Shown in pieces: positions 35,280 to 48,117 of a stretch of 64,000 bases of DNA. The stretch covers positions 11,405,823-11,469,822 of the forward strand of contig OZ018408.1 of the NCBI GenBank assembly GCA_963969595.1, read 5' to 3'. This stretch comes from Neckera pumila. Taxonomy: Eukaryota; Streptophyta; Bryopsida; Hypnales; Neckeraceae. Position 1 is the first letter of the stretch. The number at the start of each line of letters is the position of its first letter. The notes beneath the pieces are model-generated. The model was not told the origin of the DNA. It was given only the letters and a program-made list of their open reading frames with translations, and did no database searches. The translations under genes were made by a program, and so were the position numbers.

Positions 35280-37104
35280 CTTCTAAAGTTCCATTGTCCC
35301 CTTGGGGACAATATGGATTTTAGGCAGGCTACTATAGCCTCAATATTCATCATTATTTTTTGAGACTTTTTGTGAAGATAGAAAAACACATTAGCTTTAT
35401 GGAAATATAATTTTTATTTCAATCAGTGCCCGGGAGCAAAAGGTATGGCACAATAAGTCCCTTTTCTGGTGCAACGGGTAGAAATCTTCTCACACAAAAA
35501 AAATTTATATTTTTTTCATATTTTTTTCTCATAGATTGTAATTTTACCTATATGGGAAGCTTTGATTCATTGCATTTGGATTTGTTATTTAAAAGTTATG
35601 GACAATCTTATTTTTTCGGGCAATTAGACCATCTTCGTGAAAAAATAACTTATAGGACTCATTTTTGAATGCAATTTTCACAATTTTCCAGAAAAAATTG
35701 ATTGACAAGGCTAAGTTTTCTTGCTAATACAATCTCACCATTGGGATTATAGTGGTTTAATCCCACCTTAGAACTACTGACGGTTTAGTTTTTCTTTCAA
35801 TCTTGGATCTACTTCTACTTAACAATTTTTTAAAGAATGAAGAGCAAGTGTTCTTTTTTTGAATTTTTTTCCTAGATTCTCAACTCAACTGTTTAACTTT
35901 GAAAAAATTAAATTAAAAGTTTGTAGTGCAATTTTTTTTACAAATGGCGGGCAAAGTCATCTGAAATTGCAAGCTAGTGTTCAAAAAAATTAAATGCTTA
36001 TATTTTCTAATTTGTACGGTCAAACTTTATGAAATTTTTACCACATGATCTAAGATAAGTTAAGTACAAGATCCTATAGTTAGATTCTTAACTCCTAAAG
36101 TTTCATGACTATGCGATCACCAAAAACGCTCCAAAACTGCCATTTTTAATACAACTACCAAATTTTTGGAAAAAAACAATTTTTGACACATGTAACCGTA
36201 GGATCCTGTTGTATGATATTTTGAAAACATGTGGTAAAAATTTCAGAAAACTCCACCGTGTGAATCATAAGATATAAGCATTCAAAGTCTTTAAAACCAT
36301 TTTTTCAATCCTGCAAAAAACCGGGCAGCTGCACTTTGCAAGCTCACTTTTCAATGAAAAAATGCCAATAAAGATGGTGCTTCTTTGAATCAGTTTCCTA
36401 GATAAGTTGTCCATATGCTTGAAAAATTTCACATCATTTGGAATTGTACAACATATAGGAAAAAAATAGTAAGTAGAAAGAAGTAGAAAATGATTCAAAG
36501 TACTAAATTGTTAAAAATTTATCATGGAATTTAAAACTGCCAATTCAATGGTTGTAATGTTGTAATAATCAATCAACATCCTAGGATTTTTTTTTTTTTT
36601 CCAAGAATATTGAAAATTGAGTTAAATAAACGACTTTAAAGTTTTTTTAGAGTAGACAATCCATAATTGCCCGCAATTCAAAAACCCTCATAACTTTTGA
36701 CTCATTGATTGAAATGGAATGACTCAAAGCTTTTTAAGTATATATAAATGTAGAAAACCAATTTTCAAAAAAAAAGTTCCGGAAAAAATGATTTTTTTTT
36801 ATTTGCCCAAACTGCCCAGTTATGAAAAAAAGTAACATATTAGGTCACAACTTTTGACTTGTATTTCAAAATGTCATGAAACTTGGTACAAATGAAGATA
36901 GTCCTTGTCCCCACCTTCTATTAAAATTTCAGCCTCAAATATGGATATCTAGTCACACGTATCTGCCCAAAATTTTTATACGGTCCAAAAACGCATGTTG
37001 GTCCTTTAGGGTTAAAAAAAAAATCTCTTTTCTTAGATGATTGCAACAGAACTGGCAGTATTGAGTTGTTTTTGATAGGAAAATGGCCTTTGGGACTTTA
37101 CGGA
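35280..37104 (-). mobile_element. piggyBac-like element, family B', host of a nested family A element
   Basis: The left end is TTAA-CTTCTAAAGTTCCATTG (TTAA 35276-35279) and the right end GGGACTTTACGGA-TTAA (37105-37108). A perfect stem ATTGTCCCC-TT-GGGGACAAT (35293-35312) lies inside the left terminus. Outside the nested insertion (36092-37011) the block order equals 10790-11675, giving a host element of about 900 bp. Confidence 0.78.
36092..37011 (+). mobile_element. piggyBac-like family A element nested inside a family B' element
   Basis: The 920-bp insertion is flanked by TTAA (36088-36091, 37012-37015). Termini are CTCCTAAAGTTTCATGAC and TTGGTCCTTTAGGG, and the interior matches 1581-2502 closely in the same orientation. 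The host reads ttagattc before and aaaaaaatctctttt after, which align continuously with uninterrupted relatives. Confidence 0.85.
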
Positions 37105-37108
37105 TTAA

Positions 37109-38802
37109 GTGGTCGGAAATGGGTTGGCTCCGGCTTACTACACTGAATTGTGCACTTAGGTTGCCCCACACTAATTTCTCACATCTAACACTTTCAGACA
37201 TGGTCAACTATAGTAGTGAGAGTAGTCAATCCAAGCAAGCATTCTTGATCAAAATAAATATTGTTTGGATGTCCACTAACTTGTTGATTTGAGTGTGCTG
37301 CAATTCCACCGATTAATGCATCAGTATCCTGTATTTCTTATTTATAAATTCAAACAAAGGAATGAGCTTCACTGATTAGTTTTTAATTTTTAATTTTTAA
37401 TTTTAATTCTTCTTGGGTAGGCGACTGACTGAAAGCAGAAGGGCCAAAAACAATAGTTTAGTAGAGCTTAAAAGAATGAAGTGGGGTTTTGGCCTGGAGC
37501 TATGATTGATATAAAGGCCAGGAAAAAATGCACCGTACTAAGCTGAAGTTCCAGCAAGAGGGCTTTTGGGAGCAGTCAGTCAGTTGATGGAAAGTATGAA
37601 GGTCCATCTGACAAACTGACCTACCAAGATTCTTAGTCCCCTTGGGTACCACTGCCACTGCCGACTGACAACTAATAAACTTATTAATAAGTTACTTATT
37701 AATAATTGTGGAAACTCACTAAGTAAACTAATCTACAGTGTTTGCAAATTCCTTTATAATAATATATACTCCCTCAGCAAAAAGGAGGGAGTGAATAAAT
37801 TATATGTCTTGTAATTTTGCAGCCAGCTGAGTGAGCATCATTACCTGTATTCTTAATGAGTAAAGTTTTGTATTCCATCTTAAATGCCCACCCCTTGCGT
37901 ATAAGTAAGGTTCTCCATTTTGATGGTAGACTGTTTGGCCTTTGGGAATCCAAGGAAGGGTCTTTGACTCTACGTTGACGTATTCTGCACCAGGATGGGA
38001 TCATAAATGGACGGAGCCTCATGACATGAGGCTTCGGAAGAGAAGTTCAAACAAGGGTTGCATACATCTGGTATGTAAACAGCTCCAAAATTAACCTGAA
38101 AAGCAATGGAAATTGTCCATGTGTTTCAGAAAATAGAAAGAAAGAAACCTGGAAGTTTGGGGGCGTTCTGAGGTCCAGAATTGCTTCCAAATATTTGTAT
38201 CCGAAGGAAGGTGGGAAAGCTTCATCACCATTTGTTCTTTTGTAATTCTGACTGGAGGGTCTTTTACTTAACATATTCAAGTATATCCTCCCAAACTTAT
38301 AGAGTGAAAATCCCTATCAATTGCAAGTAAAATATGCTTTAAATATGAGAAGTTGTTTTTTCTAGCCTTTCCTAAAGGTGAAATTTTTGTCTTTCAAACA
38401 TTTTAGAAAATATAAGATCTTGCTAGTATAAAGGTCTTGTCTAAAAACATTTTGGTTTAGAAGCGATGTATGTGTGAAATATGACCGAGCAAACAAGTAA
38501 ATTTTTTTCCAAAGTTGATTGAGTTTTTGACAATGTGACTTTATTAAGGATTTGAGCCTTAAACTCAAATTCTACTTTGCAAAAGAATCTAAAGACTTCA
38601 AATTTTTGTAGAACCTCAAGTTAGGAAGACATATGCAGATTTTCAAAGCAAAATAATGCTATGCTCTAAATGCCTAAATTAGAAGTAAGAAAAAAATGAC
38701 CAACCATTGGATCTATGTAAAAACTAAATTATCTGGAAGAATTTGTGATTTTTCAATACCAAAACAAAATGAAGGAAAGAAACTAACATCTAATACTTCA
38801 TT
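37109..38802. other. Less AT-rich spacer, no gene recognised
   Basis: Several 60-84-codon open frames occur on both strands without recognisable motifs. A perfect 11-bp inverted repeat, TTATTAATAAG-TTA-CTTATTAATAA, lies at 37681-37705. Confidence 0.4.
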
Positions 38803-38806
38803 TTAA

Positions 38807-39712
38807 CCCCTAAAGAACCAAGGCCTTTTTTCTGCCAAAAAACATTCCAAATTGCCATTTCTATAGCAAAGAGAAAAAAATTGAAAATATTTTTTGTGCA
38901 CATCTAATTGTAGAACCTTACAACTAACTAGTATGAAAATGTGTGGAAAAAATTTCAAATTTTTTTGACCGCATAGAATATAAGATATCTGCTTTTAAAA
39001 TGAAAAAAACAAATCTTTTAGCACGTTGCGGGACTAGACTATTTGACTTTGAACCTTCTTTATTTTAATTTTTTGCACTATAGAGTTTTGAGCTTTAAAT
39101 CTTTGCAGTGGAGAATTGAGTTGAGAGTCTAGGAAAAAAAACAAAAACTAACTTAATCTTCATTCTTTAAAAAATTGTTAAGTAGAAGTAGGTACGAGAT
39201 AGAAGGAAAATCTAAGTTACTAATATCTCTAAGATGGAACCAAAATGCACTAGTTCTAATGGTGAGATTATTCTAGCAAGCAAACTAAACCATGTGGAAC
39301 TTTGTTTTTTTGAAAAATTGTAAAAAATGCATTCAAAAATGAATCCTACAAGTTATTTTTTTAAGAAGATGCTTTAATTGCCCAAAAAATAAGATTGTCT
39401 ATAATTTTCTCATAACAAATCCAAATGGAGTGAATAAAAGCTTTCCGTGTAGACAAAAATATAATCTATTAGAAAAACAAATTAATTAATTAATTAATTA
39501 ATTATTTATTAAAGCCCCCTCTCCCCTATTTTAAGCTCAATTGGGCACAACTTTTGTTCCCAAGCAACAATTGAAAAAAAACTATATTTCCTCAAAACTA
39601 ATCAATCTTTTTATCTTCAAAAAAAATTCAAAAAATCAAGATCAAAATCCAGCCCATAGGTACCTGCCCAAAATCCCATTTGTCTCCCACAGGGACAATG
39701 GTCCTTTAGGGG
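38807..39712 (+). mobile_element. piggyBac-like element, family B
   Basis: The 906-bp element has CCCCTAAAGAACCAAGGCC at the left, GGTCCTTTAGGGG at the right, and TTAA at 38803-38806 and 39713-39716. It carries an (AATT)n tract at 39480-39503 that relatives lack. Confidence 0.85.
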
Positions 39713-39716
39713 TTAA

Positions 39717-42553
39717 TGCCCAAAATACCAACAAACCCTTTTGGATTAAAATTTTGGAGTTAAATTGTCACTGTAAAGATATCCCCATTTGAAAGTATGT
39801 AAACACTTTTAAACTTTTTAATAGAAGTCACAGTAAGAAGATGAACTTGCAAATCAATAATAAAAAAATGAAAGAAAATAACATTTGAACAAGATAAAAT
39901 AAATATATAATAAGGTGAGAAAAAATTAGGAATTGAGTGGGTGTATCTTAACTTAAAATTTGTTTGTTTTCAAAATAAAATTAGATAATTTCCATAATCA
40001 TATCTTTACAATTTTACAAATTTTTCCATATTAATTGACACATCTTTATATAGTTAGATTCTAAAGTTATATAAGTGTCAATGATAATTAAATTTGTTAC
40101 CAACCATGCCAAAGTTAATATCAACAAAAAATACTTTTGTGAAAATGTTGGAGATTTGGCATAAATTTAAACAAAATATAATTGCATGGTTTTTGGTAAA
40201 TTTGTGGAAAAAAAATCCAAAATCCAAAATAACTAATTATTAGAAGTAAATTCTTGCAATGCTATCAATTGTCATACAAGGAGTTCTATCCTCTAAAAAA
40301 ATCAAGCCACATGTTGTTGAGACTAAATTTGGCTGGAGGAAGAAAAAAAATTGAATATGAGGGATTCATTTAAGTAATATAGTTGTTAATACAAGTGCTA
40401 ATTATCCCATATCTTTTGGTGACAATTTGTATTGACACTAATATTTATAACCTTGGACTTTGAAAAAGTAAAAATAAAAAAATTTAAACAAGGGTGCTTC
40501 GCTTCAAGTTTGTTGATTAAGTCTTTGGTAGATTTTATAGAGACTATCCATTGAAATACACCAAATACAAAAGGAGCTCATTCCTAACTTTTTCCATCAA
40601 ATAATTAGATGTTTCATTCAATGTCAAATTCTTTAGCCTATTCAAATTTCCAAAAAGACAAATATGAATCCTTGAGAATTCCCTCATGTATTCAAAATGT
40701 AGAAAATCTGTCCAATTTTTTAATATAAATATTTTAAAGAGTGCCAATTAAGAGAAAAAAATAAATTTTCTAATTTCTTAGGAAACCAAATTTAAATTTG
40801 TGGAAAAACAATAAATTTGATAGATGAATTTTGAATTTGATTCTATATTATAGCACTTAATAAATGATGATAAATTAATGATGCTTCTTCATTAAGTTAG
40901 TAGATTGCTCATGGAGCAATGGACTTCTAGTAGAGACTAGAGAGTTGGTCTAATGATGAAATATTAGCTTCTTAACCCTTAAGTGGGCTTGAAGACAGAG
41001 TGTGTGTAAAAATAGGTATAAGATGAAAAAAAAAATTATTATTGCAATGGCATGAAACTATAAAAGGAAAAAATATTGTTTGATAATTTGGGAACTGTAA
41101 ATTTTTTTTATGAAGCAACCACAAAAATTTGATATTCAATTAAAAGAAAACAATATGATTATTAAGGTTTTATAATGGATGTTTACATATTTTTAAGTAT
41201 AGGCCCCTCCTCCGTAAGATCTAATCTATGTTTTAGTAGATGCATATGGATAAAATACACAACCAAACAAGCAAAGACCTGTTAAGTATTTGTGGAGGTC
41301 ATTGTTGTTTGTCCTTTTATTATGAGTAAGGGATATACGTGCCTAATCCATGCTGTAATTAGAATTCCCTATTATCTTTGCAAATATCCCTTTGCAATCA
41401 CAAGTTGGAAGTCTAATGCATATATGAATCTATATAAATGTTATGTGCAAATATATTGATATGAAGGCAACTTGTAGTATAGTTAAAGTTTATATTTGCT
41501 ACATAGAAAGATAAAATAAAAATTCGATTGCAATATGTAGAGTTGGAAGTTACAAAAGGTAAGATCATAGCAATTACTAAATCAATTTTAGAAATCTCTA
41601 AAAAATAAGCCATAAATAATGTATTTTACAAATCATATATGAATTGTTTTTCAATATCTTGACCCAATTTTCTCAATGATAGTATATTTTGATTCTTTGT
41701 GTATTAAGAATTCCATCAAACATAAAAAAATAAAATTTTCGTCCCTCATAAATGAATAAAAATTTCCATCTGGAATTATTAAATTTTTTCTGTCTATCTT
41801 CAAATGCACATAGAGACAACAAGATAATTGTATATCAATCCCTTTAGGGGGGGTAATTTCAACCTATTTATGTTGCATGAGACATATACATGAAGGATGT
41901 TTTGATGACAATAGAACAGATGAGAATATCACTTCATCTTTTGCATAGCTTTGGTGTATGACAATAATGACATGGGTTTTGTATAGACTACTTCAAATAA
42001 GAAGGTGATTGATTGGCTAGTACCAAAGCACGTCAAAAGATAGCTCAAATTAATGATGAAGTATCTATATTCATAAAAAGGCCTTCCAATTTGTATAAAA
42101 ATATATTTGTTTTTCTTTTCATTTTAAATTAAAATATCATTACCTTGCCTCTTATTAGAAATACCAAAATTCTTCATCATTGACGATTTTTCATTACTAT
42201 ATAAATATTTTTTAATTTGATTTTACATGAAATATAATAGACTATGAAAATAATGAAGAATTTGAAGTAATAAAATTGAATACCCATATTTTGTGCATGT
42301 ATGTATCATTGAACTAAAATATATACACACATGTTATTTGTTCAATGGAATGACTTAAGTTGTATTATATCAATTTTTGGCAATAAGATGTGTATTTTTT
42401 TTTCTTGTATCATAAGTACAATTACAAGATTATAGACCAACTACATAAAAAATATGCAAAATTAATGAATAGGTTACTTAGACGGTTACTTAGTAAAGCA
42501 TTTAACAGTGGTTCACCAACCCAGCCCATGTTGTAGTTTTTTTTTGTTTCTAA
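39717..42553. other. AT-rich desert
   Basis: No gene, element end or tandem array could be supported. A cctttaggggggg string at 41841-41853 may be a relic of an element terminus. Confidence 0.5.
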
Positions 42554-42816
42554 CATCAGAAGAGATTTGAGGCCTCCAAGAGCCCGTGAGTTTTCCTATG
42601 TTCCCAGACTACGGGAATGCAGGAAAGTTGTTGGCTGACGTGGTCGAGACAGTGCCACGTCATTTTTTATTTATTTATTTATTTTTTGCTTAGAATGATA
42701 TTTTGGACAATTTAAAAAAAAAATTCTGACAGCCCATACCGGCTATTCACAAAATTGGGACAGCATTGGGAACGGGCCTGAAACGACCTTCTAATGCCCT
42801 CAAATCTCTTCTAATG
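42554..42816. mobile_element. CATTAGA-ended MITE family D
   Basis: The left CATCAGAAGAGATTTGAGG and the complement of the right CATTAGAAGAGATTTGAGG are nearly perfect inverted repeats. The interior has ggctgacgtggtcgagacag, a TTTA tract, then cgggcctgaaacgaccttc. The 263-bp copy is the best preserved of the family. Confidence 0.72.
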
Positions 42817-42819
42817 CTT

Positions 42820-44264
42820 TTCCATTTTTTTTTTGTAATTTATAATGAGAAGAAAAAAACGTTTGAACCCTATGCTTTATTGGTTTTTAAACTTTGTGAA
42901 ACCTTTTGAAATCATTAGAGGAAAAATGAGGCTTCTAGAAGGCTACCAAGGTAGTTATTGACATATGTCCTTAATTCTTTCCTATAAGTCACCACTAGAC
43001 CTATAAATTTTGACTCAAGTATGCTTTCACATTGTTTGAATTTAGCAAAGGTGAGGACATATATGAGTCATAGTCTTTAAAATAAAATATCAAGTAGACA
43101 AGTTAGGGAATGTTATAGCTGTCCAATTAGTAACAAATTAGAAAATATGATAATCATATGGGATCATCTAATTGGATCGTCTAATTAAATGTGAATCCAT
43201 TCAATTTAGTCCATTTGAGTTTTAGCATGGAAAATGTCAGTCTATTAAAACCATATAGGCCAATTAAAGTGCCAATAAAATTGAACAACTTTGGTAAGGT
43301 ACACCTCAAGTATTTGTGTTTTGAACCATATACCATACACAACCAATCATCACACCCGCCAACAAAAAGTGAATAGCAATAGGGGGAGAAATTCATAGAA
43401 GTACAAAATGAAATGTAATCTTTGGATCTCCTAAGAGCCTTCTCATAGCCCCTCAATGGTCCCATTTTTCTCTAATGTTTTGCACTTCTTTTTTGAAGTC
43501 TTTTCTAAATGACCAACAACAAATTATTTTATCTTTTGACCAAAACTTTAAAATACATCAAGTATATATGTGTTTTTGCACAATTTGATAAAATAAATAT
43601 TTCAAGTTTAATATTATTTATCTTGTAGGTGAAAAGTTTATAAAATTAAAAATTTTGAACCTATTTTTTAAAAGTTTTTTGATGGTGTTGTACTAAAATA
43701 ATAAAATTTTGTTGTCTTAAGCATGCTAAATCCATTTTTGCTTTATGTCCCCTAATTCTTTAAGTATAGCTTTAGAAGATGAAAATCTTTGAAATAAAAT
43801 ATTCTATATTTAGCTCTATATTCTATGAGATTTTAAGTGATTTCTAGCTATTCCAAAGACACTTCCATTTCCCCCTATATTTTGTGCATATATACTGAAA
43901 TGAAAAATCAAACGTGTGCTTTAGTAATATTATTATATATATTGAAGTCTCAAATTGTGAATTGTGAAATTGATGTATGTTATTCTACAATATGTATGTA
44001 TATTTTTTTTTATCAAATATTCATTGTTTAAATATAAAAATGAATACATATGAAGAAAAAAAAATATACACACTATAATTAAAAAATTGTATTTTATTTC
44101 TATTAATAGTATTAGCAATTGATAATGTTATGTCTTTTACAATTAGCTTAATTTTTATGAATTCTTGTTAAACTTATCCTTATGTTTGTTTTGAATGAAT
44201 CATGTAAGTGAGACCTTTAGTACAATCAACTTTTCTTAGACATCTACTTCAAGCCAGGGTTGCT
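42820..44264. other. AT-rich stretch, nothing recognised
   Basis: Short open frames only; no supported gene. Confidence 0.45.
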
Positions 44265-44271
44265 AGTAGGC

Positions 44272-44298
44272 GAGCCTGTGAGCCTGTGAGCCTGTGAG
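44272..44298. repeat. GAGCCTGT short tandem repeat
   Basis: Three consecutive GAGCCTGT units and a partial fourth are present. Confidence 0.85.
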
Positions 44299-44790
44299 CG
44301 GGAAAATTTTGGTGGTACAATATGACATGAAGGACCTATGACCGTGGAGGTTAGAGTGTTATATATTTCAAGAAATGCGAGATCATTTTCTTCAAATTTG
44401 AGTCACTTCTAAAAGTTATTTTTTGAAATCTTAATTGCAGTAATAAAATTTGGTAATTTTTGAATGAAATCACCTGAAGGAGTCGACGTAGTCCGTTAAA
44501 AACCTAAAGATATTGAATTAGGATAAATTGGATAATTAATAGTTTGGTTTAGGGTCTTGCGTATCATTTATTTTTGCACTTAATTAATTTTAGAATTTGG
44601 CTCATTAATCGGTGCCTTATAATTGTTGCAATTCCCAATTGCCACAAATACACTATTTGTTATCTTAGTTCAATTCTTGCATTACTCACAATCAGAGAAA
44701 TTGCTGTACGGTTTTAGGGTTATAAATTAAGGTGCTTCAGTTCTGAACCCCTTAGCGCTGTCGTGTTGCAAATGCAGACATTATGTAGAT

Positions 44791-44794
<4 letters not shown>

Positions 44795-44871
<77 letters not shown>
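44795..44871. repeat. (TA)38 microsatellite
   Basis: An uninterrupted alternating TA tract of 77 bp. Its exact length in the source genome may be affected by assembly. Confidence 0.95.
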
Positions 44872-44874
<3 letters not shown>

Positions 44875-45225
44875 TTAGATAGATTTTAATATTTGTTGCA
44901 TTATAAAGAAGTTGACATCATTTGAGGTGGCTTCATCTCATTCAATATTCTTCTTTGTGTTTTATTTAGATTATACTATGTCGAACTATAGGTTTTTTTT
45001 TCTGAGTCTCAAGAAATTGGGGTTCTAGTTTTTTTTTACCTCTATTAGATATATGTAGATTTTAGTTCTTTATTCCGTAGATAGAGTGGATAGAGTGAAG
45101 TTAGAGATAAGTTAAAATGGAGATTGAGTGGAAAAGTAAAAGAAAGAGAGATAGAGTGAAGTTAGAGTGAAGTTAAGGTGGGAAAAAGGTGATTTTTTTT
45201 CATCTTCTCTCTCGTTGTGAGTTTA

Positions 45226-45246
45226 GGGGGGGGGGGGGGGGGGGGG
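45226..45246. repeat. G21 homopolymer
   Basis: Twenty-one consecutive G bases follow gttta. Such a run can form a G-quadruplex and is prone to length error in sequencing. Confidence 0.9.
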
Positions 45247-45401
45247 TTCAAATGTTTGGAGGTTGTTGTTGTGTTAAGTTTTGAGAAGGGGGTTTTTCAA
45301 TAAAAAATTGGAGGAGTTATGTATTATGATGTTGTGATTGGAAGAGGTCTTTTTTTCTTGAATTGAAGTTGTGAGTGGAGATTTGTGCTAGGTTGAGTGG
45401 A

Positions 45402-45935
45402 GGAAGGTCTGCTGCCTCCCAATTAAAGGGGCTGAGACTTTGACCAACCATAGAAGATGGACAGATTTTTATTTTGCAATGAAATTTTGAGAAGTTGTAG
45501 AGAATTTTGTTAGCTTTTCAAATAGCTATCATTTGTTGTATTTGGAGCATTTATGAGTGAGTTGTGAGTGTTAAAGTGAAGGAGGGTCTGTTGCCTCCCA
45601 ATTGAAGGGGCTAAGACTTTGACCAACCATAGAAGACGGACAGATTTTTGTTTTGCAATGAAATTTTGAGAAGTTGTAGAGAATTCTGTTAGCTTTTCAA
45701 ATAGCTATCATTTGTTGTATTTGAAGCATTTATGAGTGAGTTGTGAGTGTTGAAGTGAAGGAGGTTCTGCTGCCCTCACTTTTAGAGGCCAAACCTTTGG
45801 GTAATCATAGATATTGGCGAGAGTATTTAAATGAATTGAAATTTGGTGAAAGTATAGAAAATTGTATTAGCTTTACAAAAAGCTATCACTCACTCTATTT
45901 GGAGTTGTGGAGCATTGGTGGCGTTCATTCAAAGT
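45402..45935. repeat. 179-bp tandem repeat, three units (third diverged)
   Basis: The block gga(a/g)g(g/t)tctg(c/t)tgcc starts at 45402, 45581 and 45760, an exact 179-bp period. Units one and two are almost identical (ggggct(g/a)agactttgaccaa, caatgaaattttgagaagt). The third keeps the order with many changes. The open frame 45743-45970 is one phase of this repeat, not a recognised gene. Confidence 0.9.
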
Positions 45936-45979
45936 TTAGCTTTGAAATTGAAGTTGGAGTGAAGATTTGAAGTTGGAGT

Positions 45980-47760
45980 TGGAGGAGAATTTGTTTGTTG
46001 TGGCTTGTGGCTTGTCTTTTATTGTAAACTTTTGTTGTTGCGGGTAGCTTGGATTAAACCAATGCTTAGCCTCGTTTTGTGTTTGTGGAGACGGTGGGAT
46101 TTAATCACCTACATGGTCGAATCTGTTTGTTCTCACGGTGAAAGCTAAAGCCTAGTTAGAGCTGGTCACCGGGAGTTTGAAGTTTAGGAGCCCATCATTC
46201 GGACGGCATCTCGTGTTATGCTGTCCCGTTTTACCCGTCCGAGGCCCGTGGTTCTTATTACCTACCTGACCCGTTTAGAGCCAACACAGGATAGGCCAAC
46301 AAGGAGGAATTTGAAGGTCGAAGAACGAAGAGAAGAACGAAGAGAAGATTGAAGACTAGAAGACTTGAAGATTATTTGAAGTCAATGACTAACTAGTTCC
46401 AGTTGCAGCCAGATACTTTGCGTATTCCCAAAGCGCGCTCCTCTCAACATGACAGCGCTCGAACATATACAAATTCCAATCTAAATTTACAAATCTCCAA
46501 AAAATATTAAACACCTTTGATTAAATGCCAACTTCATTTGCCTTTCAAGAATAAGTTCTTGGAAAATATTTCAAGAAGTCCCAACCATATATGAAGTTAA
46601 ATTTGGAAAGAAGTATAATCTAACAATTTTAGATAAACTAAGTGTGTGGTTGAAGGTCTTCACAAAAATGTTATGTTCTGAACCTACTTTCTAGAGAACA
46701 ATAATGATTATGCAAACCGCAAATAAAGGCTATAAATGCAAGCCCTAGCTGAAAAGAAAACATTCTAGTAGTTGTTGAATTTCAAAGCACTATGATCCCG
46801 CAGCCAAAAAGCATTGTTGTTATGCAACTGAAAAGCATTCAAAGCTATACCCTCAGATTGAAATTGAAGCCCAATTTGTGAGAAAATTAGTATGTAATAA
46901 AGCAAGTCAAATAATGAATGTGGTTCAAGAAATTAGGCAAATTCAACATACCATCATTGGGTCAATTGCATATGAGATTTGGATAAATACATACAAACCA
47001 AGTCAAAAAACTCCTATGGTTGTCCAAAGATGTACTGGCTAAATAAAAAATCTCAGTAATTAGTATGTTATAGGATTATAAATCCAAGCCGCATCAAAAA
47101 TTAATACAGGCCAATTGAAATATTCAATAAGGTAATCAACCAGTACGTACCTATTGTTAAGTACAATGGAAATTTAGTTGTGCTTAAAAAAAAGGTAGGT
47201 TAAATACAACAAAGACTTCAGGTGATTGGTAAATATAACATATAATCAATTGGGCTTAATAAAAGCCTGAACTCAATACAATATAGACTGCATGTGATAG
47301 ACTAATGACACATTTCAATTCTCCAACTTCAAGCGGTATGCTAGTTAGACCATCAAAGCTTAAAGACTCGAGAATAAAAGGACAATAAATTCCCAAAATA
47401 TATGTGGGACTAAATGCTAACCCTTAACGCATAATCAGGACATCTCTCCCAGTAAATAAACAAACCGCCGGATATCTTAAATCCAACTTTTTACTAAAAC
47501 ATCCCATTATTCCAAACACTATATTATTTATCATACTCTCAAAGACATTTTATGTATTCTATGGTAGAATTTATCAAATTATAAAGTTGTCCCTGTGTTT
47601 CTAATTCAATCACTTATTGAAACCTAAAGGACATCATATATTGCTGAAATGGAATGGGAAGGAAATACGACCCATGATGTAGCCATAAAACACACAAATC
47701 CAATCATAATGAAAATCAACAAACCATACAATAATTCACAAGATATGTCAATCTCGTGAG
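45980..47760. other. Mixed region, no gene recognised
   Basis: The first 330 bp are GC-richer (gtcccgttttacccgtccgag near 46221) with a gaagaacgaagag repeat at 46317-46352, and could be part of a retroelement or repeat border. The rest is AT-rich spacer 3' of the methyltransferase-like pseudogene. Confidence 0.35.
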
Positions 47761-47761
47761 T

Positions 47762-48000
47762 CTAAGTTGCAGTAGACTCCGACGTGGAATTGTCCACAAT
47801 AGATGACTTAGAAGTCTCTCTGCCCTCAGACGCTGACCTATCTATAAAATCTAACACATTTAAAGCATAGTTATGTTTTTTGTGCTTAGGTTTCTAGCAC
47901 CCAAAATCCACAAATGCCGAGGCTATTTGTTCGGCATACACCGGAAGATCAAAAGTCTTTTCCGAATTGAAAAGCAGACTTTTGTTCTTCATAATCGCAT
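47762..48000 (-). pseudogene. C-terminal exon of the fusion pseudogene
   Basis: The acceptor ggcagcag and the phase-1 donor at agca|gtaaat of the previous exon join in frame. It encodes AIMKNKSLLFNSEKTFDL, AEQIASAFVDFGC(stop)KPKHKK and a Ser/Thr/Glu-rich tail (IDRSASEGRETSKSS ... STAT) to a TAG at 47762-47764. The internal TAG is at 47894-47896. Confidence 0.55.
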
Positions 48001-48117
48001 CTGCTGCCATCAACCTCATATGATTGCAAACATACATGATGCATTGTTAGATTTTAAAATTGCAAAAAGTACCATGTCCGGAATCATGAGAAAAATATTG
48101 CAAACTTATTTACTGCT

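Noticed and set aside
44250..46310. A second solo LTR spanning the tandem-repeat cluster
   Set aside because: I searched by eye for TG...CA ends with a 5-bp duplication; TGTTGC...CCAACA ends were considered, but the flanking bases do not match.
48106..48117. TAA after ...ARKTKSSK as the end of the fusion gene
   Set aside because: A gtaaat donor two codons earlier joins in phase to a further exon with coding text, so the TAA is probably intronic.
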